DNA from: Cymbidium sinense
Taxonomy: Eukaryota; Streptophyta; Magnoliopsida; Asparagales; Orchidaceae
Reading direction: 5' to 3'
Assembly: GCA_021442155.1 (NCBI GenBank)
Contig: CM038221.1
Span: 79,376,494 to 79,440,493 of the forward strand
Length of the DNA stretch: 64,000 nt
A model generated the notes under the pieces. It searched no databases and was not told where the DNA came from. It was given only the letters and a program-made list of their open reading frames with translations. Positions 12,360 through 24,079 of the stretch are shown piece after piece (within the stretch, counting starts at the first letter, position 1; every line of letters begins with the position of its first letter). The position numbers were made by a program, and so were the translations under genes.

Positions 12360-12774
12360 AGCCTTATGTTAGCTAAGGTTGACTTAAATTTGTCTGTTTA
12401 AATATTATTTTTAGGGGATTGTGCTTAAGGGATAGTTATAATAAAAAAAATATAAATGCTTTTTGTTTACAAGTTCTGCTTAAGTCTTTAAAAATAGTTT
12501 ATTATGACAAGTGGGCTTGGTAATCCAAGGCAGAGTGGTAAGTCCAAATGCATGAAATATAATTATTTGGCTTAAACGTATGGTAAGCTAACTTCTATTT
12601 TACACAAGTAGTTAAATTTTAATTCATAAAAAAATTAATTTTTATAATAGGATTAAGATTAGAGCTATGAGATTTAGGATGAGTAGTGGCTAGAAGGCAT
12701 AGACCTAGGAGGCCCTATAATGCCTGGCATGCTCAAATCCAAGAAGTGAAGATGAAGATAAAGAATTGAGGACC
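12360..12774 (-). mobile_element. internal LTR fragment interrupted by another LTR
   Basis: Matches the middle of the long LTR: 'ttaggggattgtgcttaagg' corresponds to ~10,074, 'gtggtaagtccaaatgcatg' to ~10,196, and 'gctagaaggcatagacctag' to 56,317 of the rightmost copy. It stops exactly where the next LTR end (TGTTGACC, 12,775) begins, as expected if the second LTR inserted into the first. Confidence 0.65.
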
Positions 12775-15700
12775 CTGTTGACCTCACTTTTGGAGTGAGG
12801 ATTCAATCTCCTCTTCTTAGATCTTGGAGTCTTCTAGGTACTAAGACTTCCTTAGTCATAAGACACTTCTAGCAATTAGGTGAACACTTAACCTAAGCTT
12901 AAAGACTTAGAAGGGTTAATCATAAGATTAGGCTATGCCTTAGGACTTAGGGAGATTTACCTACCCTATAGCCTAAACCCAATCTATGCTTACATCTTTG
13001 GCCTAAACCAAACCTCAAATTCAATTAGTCCAAATTCACATATCAAATCCAAATTCAAATTCCAAACCAAATGATTGAAACCTATAACCAAATATCAAAT
13101 CAAATTCAAACCTATCCTAAGCTCATAATTCAATCCTATGTACTTAGCTAAGACAAATTCAAGCCAAACCAAACTTAATTGATTTTCTCAAAGCCAATGC
13201 AACTCTCCAATCAACCCATACCAAATATACAATCAAAACAACTAAACCGAAATCCAAACCAAACTAAACCTATCCTAAACCATATGATTCAATCTTATGG
13301 ACTTAACCAAAACTCCTTCAATTTAAATTGATTTCGATTGATTTTCTCATGAATCAATTACTTCTTCAATCATCTTCCCAAATATAAATGAAACCTACAT
13401 TCACATGTCCTAAACCAAAATCCAAACCAAACCAAACCTATTCTAAGCCATATGATTTAATCCCATGGACTTAGCCAAAATTTCACTCAAACCAAACCAA
13501 GATCAGTTTGATTTTCTCATGAATCAACTATTCCCTCAATCATCATCCCAAGTATAAATGAAATCTACAATCATCAAGACAAAATGAATTCAATCAAATT
13601 AAACCTATCTTAACCCATTTGACTTGAAATGTTCAAATGAACTAAATCCCATTCGAACTAAAGCTATAAATCAATTCTAAGTCAATATATAAACTCAACT
13701 AAATCCAAATCAACCCAAAATTTAAACCCAATCAGTCTACTTGACCCAAAGTGAACAATTTGATCTATTTGAGCCAAATTCCAATCCAACCCAAATTGAA
13801 TTGAACCAAGCCTATCAAAACCTCCTATCATGATTATTGATCACCCTAGGTTGATCAATTATCATCAATTGGGTCAAACCAAGTCAACCCTCTTAACCTA
13901 CATGAACTAAACTAGCCAAATCCCAACCCAAGCCAAATTGATTGAAACTATTGATTCACACCAACGTATGATCAATGATTGATCATGACTTGACCATCAA
14001 TTGAGCCAAACCTAACCCAATTGGCCCTTTGACTCAAATTGACTCAATTTGACATAAAAGACCAAATTGGGTCAAATTAAGTTCTAACCCAAAATTATTG
14101 CAACCAATGGCTCAAGTTTATTCCAAATTAATTGTTGAACTTGACCAAAGTCATAATTGAACCCAATTGACCCATTTAGCCCAAATTATCCTAAGGAGTC
14201 AAATTGGCCTAAATCTAAATAAAATCCAAATTAATTCAAACTAAAGCATACAATCATCTTCAATTAACTAATTGAACATGAATCAACCCCTTACCCAAGC
14301 CAATTTAGCCAATTTGGTCAAATTGGTCAACTTGATCCATTTTACTAATATGAAATCAAATGAGCCAAAACCAAATCCAAGCCAAGTTGACTCAAACTAA
14401 TTGAACCATAACATCACAAATACTCATTTGAACATGAATCAACCCTTGGTTTGACCCAATTTGACCAATTGGTCAACCTAACCCAACCTAGCCCAATTTG
14501 ACCTACAAGGGTCAAATTGAGCAAAACCCACTTGAATCATGCTCAAACCCAATGGAATCTGATCCAACCCATTCTAAATTTACCTTGGTTTATTCCAAAA
14601 TCAACCCAACCCAAAATGAGTGTAATACAACCCATTATCTAATGGATAAAGCTCCCCCACATGGGATTATACCCAAATTGGCAAGTCAACTCTCCCCTTT
14701 TCCCCTTGGAAGCCATCAAACAACCAAAATGGAACTTAACCTAGGTGGCTAACCTAGCCCAAGTGGGCTAGGTCAACTATGGACCAAGGAGAGGTGAGTT
14801 AACTCACCTCCCCACACTAGCCAAATTCAATGGATCCAAGGGGAAGAGGAGTTTCCTCGAGCCACCCACCAAAGCATCTGGCCAACCAAATCGAGCCTCC
14901 TAGTACTGAATTTGACAACTCTGACACAATTCAATCACTTACACCCTCATAGAGAGCTTTAGAGAGTGAATTTGAAATCCCCAGAGCATTCTCCAAGCCT
15001 CCCCATTGTTAGAAACCTTCAACCCAAAATAGGGAAATCTTCCACTCGATCTAACTCCACCAATACTCAACCAAACTCAAATTAATTTCACCCACAGGCT
15101 CCCCACTCTTCGTCTAGCATAAATAAATCTTCTCCAGAGTTTCCTGACCATCAGAGGTGTGAGTTTGATCAACATCGGCTTGCATAGTGATGGTTCATGG
15201 CCCATAGAGGAAATGGAGAGGAATCAACATGTGTGCTACTCAACAGGGCTTCATCTCCACTAGACGAAGCTACCTCAGTCGATTTCACTGTCTGTCTCTA
15301 GCTCCAATGAGGTAATTGCAGCAAACTGAGCTTTTTTTTTCCAATTTTTGTTAGTCTTTTGTGAAGAGAATTTGTATGTTGCGCAAATCTAACTGGTAGA
15401 TATTTTTGGATCTACCTCATGATGGTGTAGGTTGAATCCTGAATCGATCCGAGCTCGGGTGAGCTTAGATCGAGCGACGAAAGGTGGACGGTGTCAATCT
15501 CTCATCGCTCAGAAGATGATGGATCATGCACCATCTATTTCGTGTGATTGGAATAGATGATCATGATTATTCTATAGAAAAGATCCAATTTAATCCTATT
15601 AAAACCATGGGTTTAATCTTGGTCATCGATCTTAGATACGGGGACATAACGCATCCGCCGACCATGTAGCCGAGTCGATGGGTTTAAGTAGCCAATCTTG

Positions 15701-17530
15701 TTGTGTCATGTGGAAAGCATTCCATGTCAGCGGCCCGTGTGGCGTCGATGGAATTAAGCTTAATTAAGCTTAATTAATTAGTTTTAATGGCTGAATCTTT
15801 AAAAATTCATAATAAATTATAGAAAAATTAGATAAATTTAAATAAATACTTATTTTAAAGGTATTTTAGAGGAGAATCATTTAAAATTTTTTTCAATTAA
15901 TTTTGAATAGTAATTAGGCTTAATTAATTTTTAATTAAAAATTTAATTAGCTTAATTACCCCTTAATTACTTGAGTAATTAATAACTAATTTTGTGCATT
16001 AGTTTAATGGGATGACCTCTGCCTCCTATTATTTACTTGGGATTTATTGCTTGGTTAATTAGGAGAATTGACCATTTAAGCCCTAATTACTCTCTTAATC
16101 AATCTAATTAGTTAATTAATCTTTCAAATAGTAAAAATTAATTAATTAAGTGCACTAATCACTATTGAACAATGAATGTGCAAGGGGAATGGGGTTAGGA
16201 CCTCCTTCTTAATCTCTTTTCCTAAGTCCATTTCTCTTTAAAGAAAAATTATTTAAAATGAGATTAACTAAGAGTTTAATTAGTTAATTAAGTGGCTTAA
16301 TGAATTAAACTAAAATTATGATTATATCAGATAATCAACAATGAAAATAAGGGTTCCTCTTTATGTGTCTAATAACATAAAGACCCTTAAGAAAATTATG
16401 ATTAGCACATAAGTGTGGGAAAATCATAAAAGTATATAATTAGGTTCTTTAATTTAATTAACTCTTAATTATGAGCCATTTGCATTAAGTCCTTATAGGA
16501 GCATTGCAATTTTACTTCCTCACATGTTCATGTCATTTGTGGCTCATAATTAAGGGGTTAATCAAATTAAGGAAGCATAGGTAAGGGTAATTCATTGATT
16601 TGATTAAGGATCCAACTTAATTAACTCATAAAATCCACTTAATTACCTTTTCTTAAACTAAATCAAACTACTGATGTGGGAATGGGTTTAAAATAACAAG
16701 TAATTCTTCTCCTCCTTAAGCTTGATCAAAATCTTAAATCATAAATCAATAATGACCTTTGGTTTTCCTTAAATGGTTTTATTTAATGTGATTGTCCTTA
16801 GTGCTTAATGTAATTGAATGAAATCATGTGGTTATGTTTAGTCAATTCTTTCCAAGCACATTAAATGTTGTATGCCATTGATTTCATGCATTCATGTTTT
16901 CAAATATAAATGAATCAAATGAATTTCTTTTATGTAAGCTTGCATGTGTTGGCTTAATTTAATATATGTGAGACTACTATCACTAATAAAATTAAAACTA
17001 TTTCCCAAAAGTTAAATAAATCAATTATAATACTTAGAGTGTTGATAGTTATGAATATATATAGGATTTTCATGTGTTTAAGCATATTAAATAATGCTCT
17101 CTTTCTTATGATTCATATATACACTTATATAAGTTTGAACAATAATGGGTATATAGTCTGGACATCCTAGGAATATGAGGCTTTAGCTAGCCCCAAGGAG
17201 GTCATTTGATTACCTCACTTCCCTGGTTTAACAACTACATGTGCTCATTTGGTTTCATTCTTATGTATTTTGATATTAGAATTTGGATAAAGCTTTAATT
17301 CATATGCCTAAATGATTTAATTAAAGAAAATACAATCTTTGCATGATTTTCATCTTTATAGATGTGTATACATTCATATATATTTAAGATAACAAGTGTT
17401 TAGTCTAGACACCCCAGGAATATGGGGCTTTAGCTAGCCCCAAGGAGTTCATTCGTTATCTCACTTCCCAAGGAGGTCATCCTAAGAGTCCTATTGGGTC
17501 CTTCGATATGCAATAATTTGATAATTAAGG
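12775..17530 (-). mobile_element. long LTR, minus strand, truncated (~4.8 kb)
   Basis: Starts in plus orientation TGTTGACCTCACTTTTGGAG, identical for 20 bp to 4,803 and followed by the same 'ctaggtactaagacttcctt' and 'gattaggctatgcctta' landmarks. It proceeds in parallel with 4,803-9,450: TTGACC-rich DNA (13,740-14,530), the 'gagcttagatcgagcgacg' block (15,461), the GTCATGTGGAAAGC island (15,705) and the 'gtctggacatcctagg' block (17,156). Similarity fades near 17,530; the part matching 9,450-12,003 is missing. The right boundary is approximate. Its orientation is opposite to the gag-pol relic to its right, so it is not simply that element's 5' LTR. Confidence 0.75.
17156..17480 (-). repeat. 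~247-bp tandem repeat inside LTR, two copies
   Basis: The block tctgGACATCCTAGGAATATGAGG with gctttagctagccccaagga recurs at 17,157 and 17,404. The same LTR block is single at 9,229 and triple at 54,766-55,385, so copy number varies between LTRs. Confidence 0.75.
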
Positions 17531-17696
17531 AAAGGAGATGACAAAATATAAATCAAATAGGATTTAAAACCTCTTACCACTAGCTTGGTAAAGCAAGGTT
17601 CATTTCATATTTGATAAAACTTCAATGAAATCCAAAGTAAAACAAATAAAATCTTTTGTAAAATTTTCAAAAGACTTTTCAAAGAGAAAATCATGT

Positions 17697-18982
17697 GAAC
17701 TTCACTTAACATAACAAAAATTGGCCAAGTAAATGTTCTCTTTTAAAATTAAAGCCAAGTAAAACAAAATCAACATATTTCAAACTCCTTTTTCAAAATA
17801 AAATTAATTGAACCTCACTTAGCATACCTAAAATTTCTAAGTGAGCGTTCTCTTTCAAAATAAAAAATTAAATAAAAATTCAGTTGCATTATTGCTAAGC
17901 TAAAAGATCAATTATTCTATAGAAAGAATTAGTAACCCCATTTAACATACCTAAATTTGTTAAATGAGAGTCCCCTTTTCAAAATTAAAAATAAACATAC
18001 CCAAAATATTTTCAAACAAAACCAACTCCATTTAACGTACCTTAGTTGTTAAATGAGAGTTTCATTTTCAAAATTAATTCAAAATCAAGATACATGTAAT
18101 TGAACTCCATTCAACATACTCATATTTGTTAAGTGAGAGTTCCATTTTTCAATCTAATCAAGATAACCAACATATAACTTGGACTTCACTTAACATACAC
18201 AAATTTATTAAGTGAAGGTTCCCCTTCTCAAAAATCAAAATTAAGATAAACAAAATATAATTGAACTCCATTTAACATAATCATATTTTTTAAATGAGAT
18301 TTCCATTTTCAAAATCAAAATAACCAACACACATTTTGAACTCCATTTAACATACCCATATTTGTTAAACGAGAGCTCAATCCTCAAAATAAAAAGAAAA
18401 TAACATATTAACAAATAATCAAACATATAAGCGAGCCCCATTTAACATACATAAATTTTTTAAGTGTGGGCCTCATTTCTAAAATTAAGTCAAATAAAAA
18501 TAACAAACATCAAACATATATTTGAACTCTATTTGACATGCCTAAATTTGTCAAATAAAAGTTCCCCTTTCCAAAAATCAAATTAACAAATATCAAATGC
18601 ACATTTTGAGCTCCATTTAATATACTTAAATTTGCTAAATGAGAGTTTTTTTTAAATCAAATCAATATATCAAACAAACAATAATCAAACCATTAAGACA
18701 GAAAGCTTTCAAAATTTCCAAACATATAATTGAACCCTGTTTAGCATACCTAACTTTGCGAAGTAAGGGTTTCCAAAATCATATTTCAAATAAAATAAAT
18801 AACAAATGCCTCTCCAAATGTCTCTCCAAAACATTTGAACCCCACTCAACATACTTAAATATGTTGAATAAGTGTTCCAAATCAAAACCAAAATCTTATG
18901 GCAAAGCCTCTCCTCAAATTCCTAAATCTTTTCGATATAATGAACCCCACTTAGCATACCTAAATTAGTTAAGTGTGGGTTC
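17697..18982 (+). repeat. array of ~14 imperfect-palindrome (hairpin) units
   Basis: Each unit is about 41 bp with inverted arms, consensus left arm GAACTCCATTTAACA, loop near TACCTAAAT, right arm TGTTAAATGAGAGTTC. Units begin at about 17,697, 17,810, 17,932, 18,024, 18,102, 18,181, 18,263, 18,338, 18,433, 18,524, 18,608, 18,732, 18,837 and 18,942, separated by 35-80 bp of variable A-rich DNA. Arms differ between units yet often keep pairing, for example CTCACTTAG/CTAAGTGAG (17,813), CTTCACTTAA/TTAAGTGAAG (18,184), TTTGACA/TGTCAAA (18,534) and TCAACATA/TATGTTGA (18,845). The array lies between a truncated LTR and the first ORF of the gag-pol relic. Function unknown. Confidence 0.9.
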
Positions 18983-20689
18983 AAATTCTAAAGTCAAATC
19001 AAGAAATAAATATTTCAAGATAATTATCAAAATAAGGGTCTATTTCAGTTCTGTTTCAACAAATGTAGAGATACCAACCCAGTTCTTTTCTATTTCTTAT
19101 GATCAATCTTTTGCCATGTCTCCTAGCAAGGTGGTTTTCTCATTTCCTTATGCTGTGGATTTGTCCTTGGATCAGGCCATACTCATGACTACTACAAACG
19201 TGATCCAATTTGGACATGGATTTGAGGGTGTCAGAGTCACATGTAAGGGGCCAACCCTCACCACTGTCAGCAAGGAGGAGGTGGCAAGCAAGAAGACACT
19301 TCTTCACTTTGACGTGTAGCCTGGTTCTGAGTTTCCCTCACTAAAGAGGAAGGCTACTGTGGTTCTTACACCCCCATCATTGTTAGTGCCAGTTTCAGCA
19401 TTAGTGCCAATACAATCTATTTCCCCTATTGTAGTTCCAACGAGGGCTAGTAACACCTCTATTGTTCCCCCTGTGCTGAAGGGGAAGGCTATCTTAGCTT
19501 CTGAGATAGTCTCTTCCACCTTCGAGGTTGGTACTTGCTCTCATTCCTCCCCGCTCACTAAGACATAATACCAAAATAAGAACCACAAGATTAAGCAGCA
19601 TTACGAGTGCGAGGAGAGGTAGATTGATGATGCCTCTCATGTCCCTGAGGAGGGTTCCCCTCATGAGACCTCTCCACTCCTGAGTGGCAGTAGGTTCCAC
19701 CCTCTCTCATCTTCAGAAGGAGAGAAGGACTAATATAGAATTGTTGCATCACCCCCACCACCTGCAAAGTTTGAGACATTAGCTATGGATAAGAGGAAGC
19801 CCTATGCCGGTCTATGGTCCGTTCTTCGTAGAGTCAACAGAGCCCACGATCGCTCAAGGTCTGACTTACTTCATGACTTGAGGAGTCTGATCCCTAAGAG
19901 AATTTTAGATTCATAGAGAGAGAGAGAGAGCCACTGAGGCTATAGTCGCTATGCAAGAGGGCAAGAAAGAGGAGGAGGTACGCCATACAGTCAGGGGCCT
20001 CTGCCCTGATGGATTTTCCTAATTGGCACGCTGTTAGAATCGATCATTTAGATAACACAGTTCTCACCGGTACCGTCCAATGCAGGAAGAGATCTTTGGT
20101 AGAGAGGCAATTAGTGCCCTTACCATCGCACGTCCTCAGTCCAAAGAGATACCCTCTCCTTTGGTGATTCGACTATGGCCCAAGGATACCGCTCCATCCA
20201 TTCCACCCGTAGAGGTGAGGTCGAGCTCCCCCGCTCGGCCTTCCACTTCAACTGTGGTAAGGAGGGAGTGGAAACCCAATAGCATCATGGTCGCTCCACC
20301 TCCATAGCTGTCGGAGGAAGAGAGGGGATGGAACATCGAAATAGTCCCCATGTCGGGGTAACTGGAGTGCACCGCCTTGAGCATTCAATGCATGGTATAG
20401 AGTTTAGTCCGGTCATTCACCACCCTATGTTCCACTAGAATAGGGTAGAGTAGATGATCATTCTTTGGATAACATCATAGAAGACTATTGTGTAGCGATC
20501 AAGGCAATAGTCAACATTGACCATTATGATCAAGAGGAGGGTAGAGTTGACTTTGACCCTAATGAGGATGACATGCTAGACTACATAGCCAAAGTCCACA
20601 TGGTTAACACCCAAGGATCCCTACAGAGGGAACAACATAGCTAGGAAAGTGCTGTAGTTGAGGAAGGTGACACCTCTCACTCAACTCAG
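18983..20689 (+). pseudogene. unrecognised broken ORFs upstream of gag (leader/ORF1 region)
   Basis: A frame from a plausible Met at 19,128 (MSPSKVVFSF) runs with no recognisable domain to a stop at 19,317-19,319. The same frame resumes with a Pro/Val/Ser-rich stretch (PPSLLVPVSALVPI) to about 19,568. Further fragments are MDKRKPYAGLWSVLRRVNRA (about 19,784) and a Pro/Ser-rich piece (20,080-20,306), with stops and frame changes between them. Tat-lineage elements often carry extra coding or long untranslated sequence before gag; I infer this region belongs to the same element because it is on the same strand and contiguous. I do not recognise the protein. A short GAGAGAGAGAGA run lies at about 19,916-19,932. 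Confidence 0.4.
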
Positions 20690-22060
20690 CACCTCCTCCA
20701 CCAGCTCAAGCAGAAGGACAACCAAATAGATAAGATGGAGAAAAGGGTAGAAGAGTTGATGATAGTGGTCTTAACATTGCAGAACCCAGCTCAAGTCTCA
20801 CAACCTTCTCCTATGATAGCCGACTGGCCATAGTTGGTACATACCTTAGATAATCCTAAGTGCACTCCCATGGACGACAATGCTGGTAGTTTTTATTGGA
20901 AGGTCACAGATAGCACCTCCTTGCATGAGGAAGATATTAAGCAGATGGTGGAATAGTAGGTGAAGGAAGCATTGGTGCAAGCCAAGGGGAGCTCATCCAT
21001 TCCAAAGGGTTGACCCTACCAACAGGAATTCGATGTAGTTCACTACCCCAAGAGTTTTGTGCCACCATCCTTCAAGATCTTCGATGGTAGTGGGAATCCA
21101 CGACAACACATTGCGCACTTCAGAGTCGGCCGCTACAATGCCGGTGGTAATGACACTCTTGTTTATACTTTTCTTTAATAGCTTGGTAGGGGTTGCATTT
21201 GATTGGTACACCGAACTACCCAATGATTCAGTGAAGACCTTCATTGAGTTAGAGAATCTCTTCATCAAGAGATTTAGAGGAACCTAGGATAATTGTAGGC
21301 GACCTCATTGTAAAAAAATAGAAACCCAACAAGTCCCTTGTTGATTACATTCTCAGATGGTGCAACCTGAGTATGAAATGTGAGCCATAATTTTTTGAAC
21401 AACATGCCATTAAAATTTTTCTCAAGAATATTCATGGCCCGGTCCCCTTCATGCTTAAAGGCTTCACTATCAAAATATTTGAGAAATTAATTAGCAAGGT
21501 GGCTAGCTTGTAAGAGGAAGCCAAACAATTACCCTTCCTAAACCAATCATTTAATCCCAGGCCATAAAAGGTGTTCAAGAAGAAGCCAGGGATAGTTGTG
21601 TCAGTGGACAGAGGGAAGTAGCCAGTTAGAGTGTAGTATGAAAGACCACGAGCTCAACAGCCTCTATTGCTACCTCCTCTTCCACCACCTCGGCCATCAT
21701 ATTGGCCACCACAGCTGCCATAATGATAACCATCGCCACCACAGTAGCCTACCCAACAGTGGTATTCATATCCACCATCAGGTGGCTACTTTCCACCTAC
21801 TCTTGCTGAGAGACTCAGTAAATCCTGCTCATTCAAGAGGGAGGTAGTCAAGAAAATCTTCAAGAATCTCTTGAAGAAACCTGATTTTCAGCTACTAGAG
21901 CCTAAGAGGCTAAAGAAAGTGGGTAAGAGCGATGATCCTAGCTATTGTTCATACCACCACATATTAGGCAATGTCTTAGAGGGTTGTATCACTTTTAAGG
22001 ACTAGCTTGAGCGTAGCTATAATTCGAAAGCCATAGTCATCCCTAAGGAATACTTATTAG
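20690..22060 (+). pseudogene. Ty3/gypsy gag (Tat lineage), broken
   Basis: Capsid/nucleocapsid part of a gypsy polyprotein, many stops. In order: a charged helical stretch LKQKDNQIDKMEKRVEELM (about 20,701), likely coiled coil; the retrotrans_gag core with PPSFKIFDGSGNPRQHIAHF (21,064), GVAFDWYTELPNDSVKTFIE (21,189) and LENLFIKRFRG; LVDYILRWCNLSMKCEP (21,340) and GFTIKIFEKLISKVASL (21,461); a Pro-rich linker; then DDPSYCSYHHILGNVLEGC (21,931), the spaced Cys/His remnant typical of Tat-type gags (CxYHR...C). Internal stops (for example TFL* at 21,176 and *EEAKQ near 21,512) and frame changes show it is dead. In a live element gag would form the particle that packages the RNA. Confidence 0.8.
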
Positions 22061-22899
22061 AATAACTATCTATTATGTTAGAGTAATCCTTAGTGATACT
22101 TTTGATCCTCTTAAGATCAAAGAAAGTTGGGATATTTCCTTATTCCGTACCTCTAAGAAAATAATTTCTAAGATCAAGAAACTTTTCTTGTAAGTGCTTG
22201 AAGCAGCTTAAACCTCCAACACCAAGGAAGGTTTGCTAGTTGTAAAGGACAACTCAGGAAAGGTGGAAGCCTAGCAGCAGTAGCAGTCTACCACACTTGC
22301 CAGAGATAGTCTAGTAGCATAACCACCATCTAAGTCCAGCATTCCTTCCACCATTGTAGCTACTATCTCCTCTGCTAGCTCCTCTTCTACCACCAGGAGC
22401 ATTGTATCTGCAGATAAGAGCACCAAACCCCTCACTCCACTTACTTTACTTGATTTATATCATGTACCTCCACCCAAATTAAAGAAATCAATGAAGAAAG
22501 TTGATTCCACTTATATTCTTTCTACTTCTGATGCTCTTGATTTTATTCTCATAGAAAGCTCCCTGAGTCAGAATAATAATACTAGCTCAAATAATTTCAA
22601 TCCATTCCTTTCTGATTCAGAGTCAAATTTTCCATCTGAATCAATCAGGTTCACCTATTAAGATTGTCTTGGAGTCATCCGACTCTGAGGATCTCATAGG
22701 AGAAGTTGTAGGTATACCCAATGAGTAGGTAGAACTTTCCATGAACTCATCATTCCAAGAAGTCACTAAAGTCAACCTACATAGTGGAAAAGTTCTACCT
22801 CCTCGGGTAGCACCTCAGGATAAGAGTAAATAGGTCATTGGTTCTAGTGAGTAGATAATCCCTCCAAAAGATGCTCCACCTATGGATATGATTATGGAG
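22061..22899 (+). pseudogene. gag-protease linker, low-complexity coding remnant
   Basis: Ser/Thr/Pro-rich interrupted frames such as SSTTRSIVSADKSTKPLTP and SLSQNNNTSSNNFNPFLSDS lie between the gag Cys/His box and the protease. No domain is recognised. Composition and strand fit a polyprotein linker. Confidence 0.4.
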
Positions 22900-23480
22900 G
22901 ATTGACTTAGAGTTGATTACAACATCCTAGCTCATCTTATAAAGTTGCTAGCTAAGTTAAGCATATATAACACCCTTGTCTTATCCAAAGAGATGAGTGA
23001 ATCTTTAATCAAGGACTTACTTGATCTTGATATATGCTTAGCTCAGCTAACCGCTACTAGAGAGGAGGCACACTACTCAAAGGACATCTTAGAAGTTACA
23101 TTCAGTGATAAAGACCTACTACTAGGGATGATCAAGCACAATTGTTCTCTTTACATTACAGTGGATGTTGGCAGATATAGGCTATCCAGAGTTCTGGTTG
23201 ACCCAAGTGCATTAGTCAACATTATGAGTCTAAGAACCCTTGTCTACTTGAGGAACAACATATCTAAACTCTAAAAGGAGAGGATGATGTTAAAAGATTC
23301 AATGAATAAGGTGAGAGGGCCTTAGGCTCTATAGTGTTACCACTAGAGATAGATGATTGGAAGACTAAAGCCATGTTTCACATAATAGAGTCAGATAGAT
23401 CTTTCAATGCTTTGCTTGGGAAACCATAGATACATGAGAACAATATGGTTCCATCCTCTCTACATCAGTGTATGAAATTC
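22900..23480 (+). pseudogene. Ty3/gypsy retropepsin (aspartic protease), broken
   Basis: Contains the Tat-type lead-in AKLSIYNTLVLSKEMSESLI (22,951), then FSDKDLLLGMIKHNCSLYI and RYRLSRVLVDPSALVNIMSL (about 23,174). The family active-site motif is Asp-x-Gly-Ser-Ala/Ser; here it reads VDPSAL, with the Gly lost, so the enzyme would be inactive even without other damage. After a stop and a frame change the C-terminal part continues IIESDRSFNALLGKP (about 23,382) and VPSSLHQCMKF (23,450), matching the usual 'N-x-x-LGRPWLH ... STLHQKLKF' end of this domain. Order relative to gag and RT is normal. Confidence 0.75.
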
Positions 23481-24079
23481 ATGAGAGGTAGAGTCGAATA
23501 CTATGTCAAATGAGATCTCAAACCATTTATAGTTTACGAAATTAAGATATATGAGGATGCAGTGTACTACCTCCCCCAAAGCCAAGAAGTCTATTCTCAC
23601 AAACTTAGCCAAAATCCCCATGTGGGACAAAAATAAAAAAAGAAAAAGAAAAATAGAAAGGAAAAAAAGAAAATAAAATAAAAGGGAGCGAGAAACAGAC
23701 TTAGGGGAAGATGTAGAGCCTACGATTATATTCCACCCATAGTTCATTACTCTATTTGAACAAGTGGGTCCAAGGGTGGAAAACCTCCTTATTGGCCACC
23801 CAATAAGAGATATGTCCCAGCTACTAAGAGTACACCTACTATCCATATAGAATTAGAATACATTTTAGAGGATGAGTCTTATATGGTTAGCACACCAGCT
23901 AGCTCTTCTCGATAGCAGATCGTGTTGGAGGTGACACTTGAGCTAGATAGCAATGAGGACCAAGTTCCAAAGCAAAGCATAAGTGTATCCAAGTTTCTAT
24001 GTAAAATTATTAGGCATCAATTAGGAATCTTAGCTCTAACTCCACTTTCTTCACAAAAAGTTAAAAGGATTTGGTAGTG
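23481..24079 (+). pseudogene. protease-RT linker with A/G-rich insert
   Basis: Decayed polyprotein linker. An A/G-dominated tract at about 23,628-23,695 looks like a slippage or poly(A)-type insertion. No conserved motif is placed until the reverse-transcriptase lead-in at 24,080. Confidence 0.35.

Noticed and set aside
17697..18982. CRISPR-like array (regular repeat and spacer)
   Set aside because: Repeats are diverged, spacers are A-rich and of uneven length, and the context is a plant retroelement. No CRISPR-associated genes.
23628..23695. Poly(A) tail of an inserted retroelement
   Set aside because: The tract is A/G-mixed, no LINE or SINE body precedes it, and protease/RT coding remains continue on both sides.
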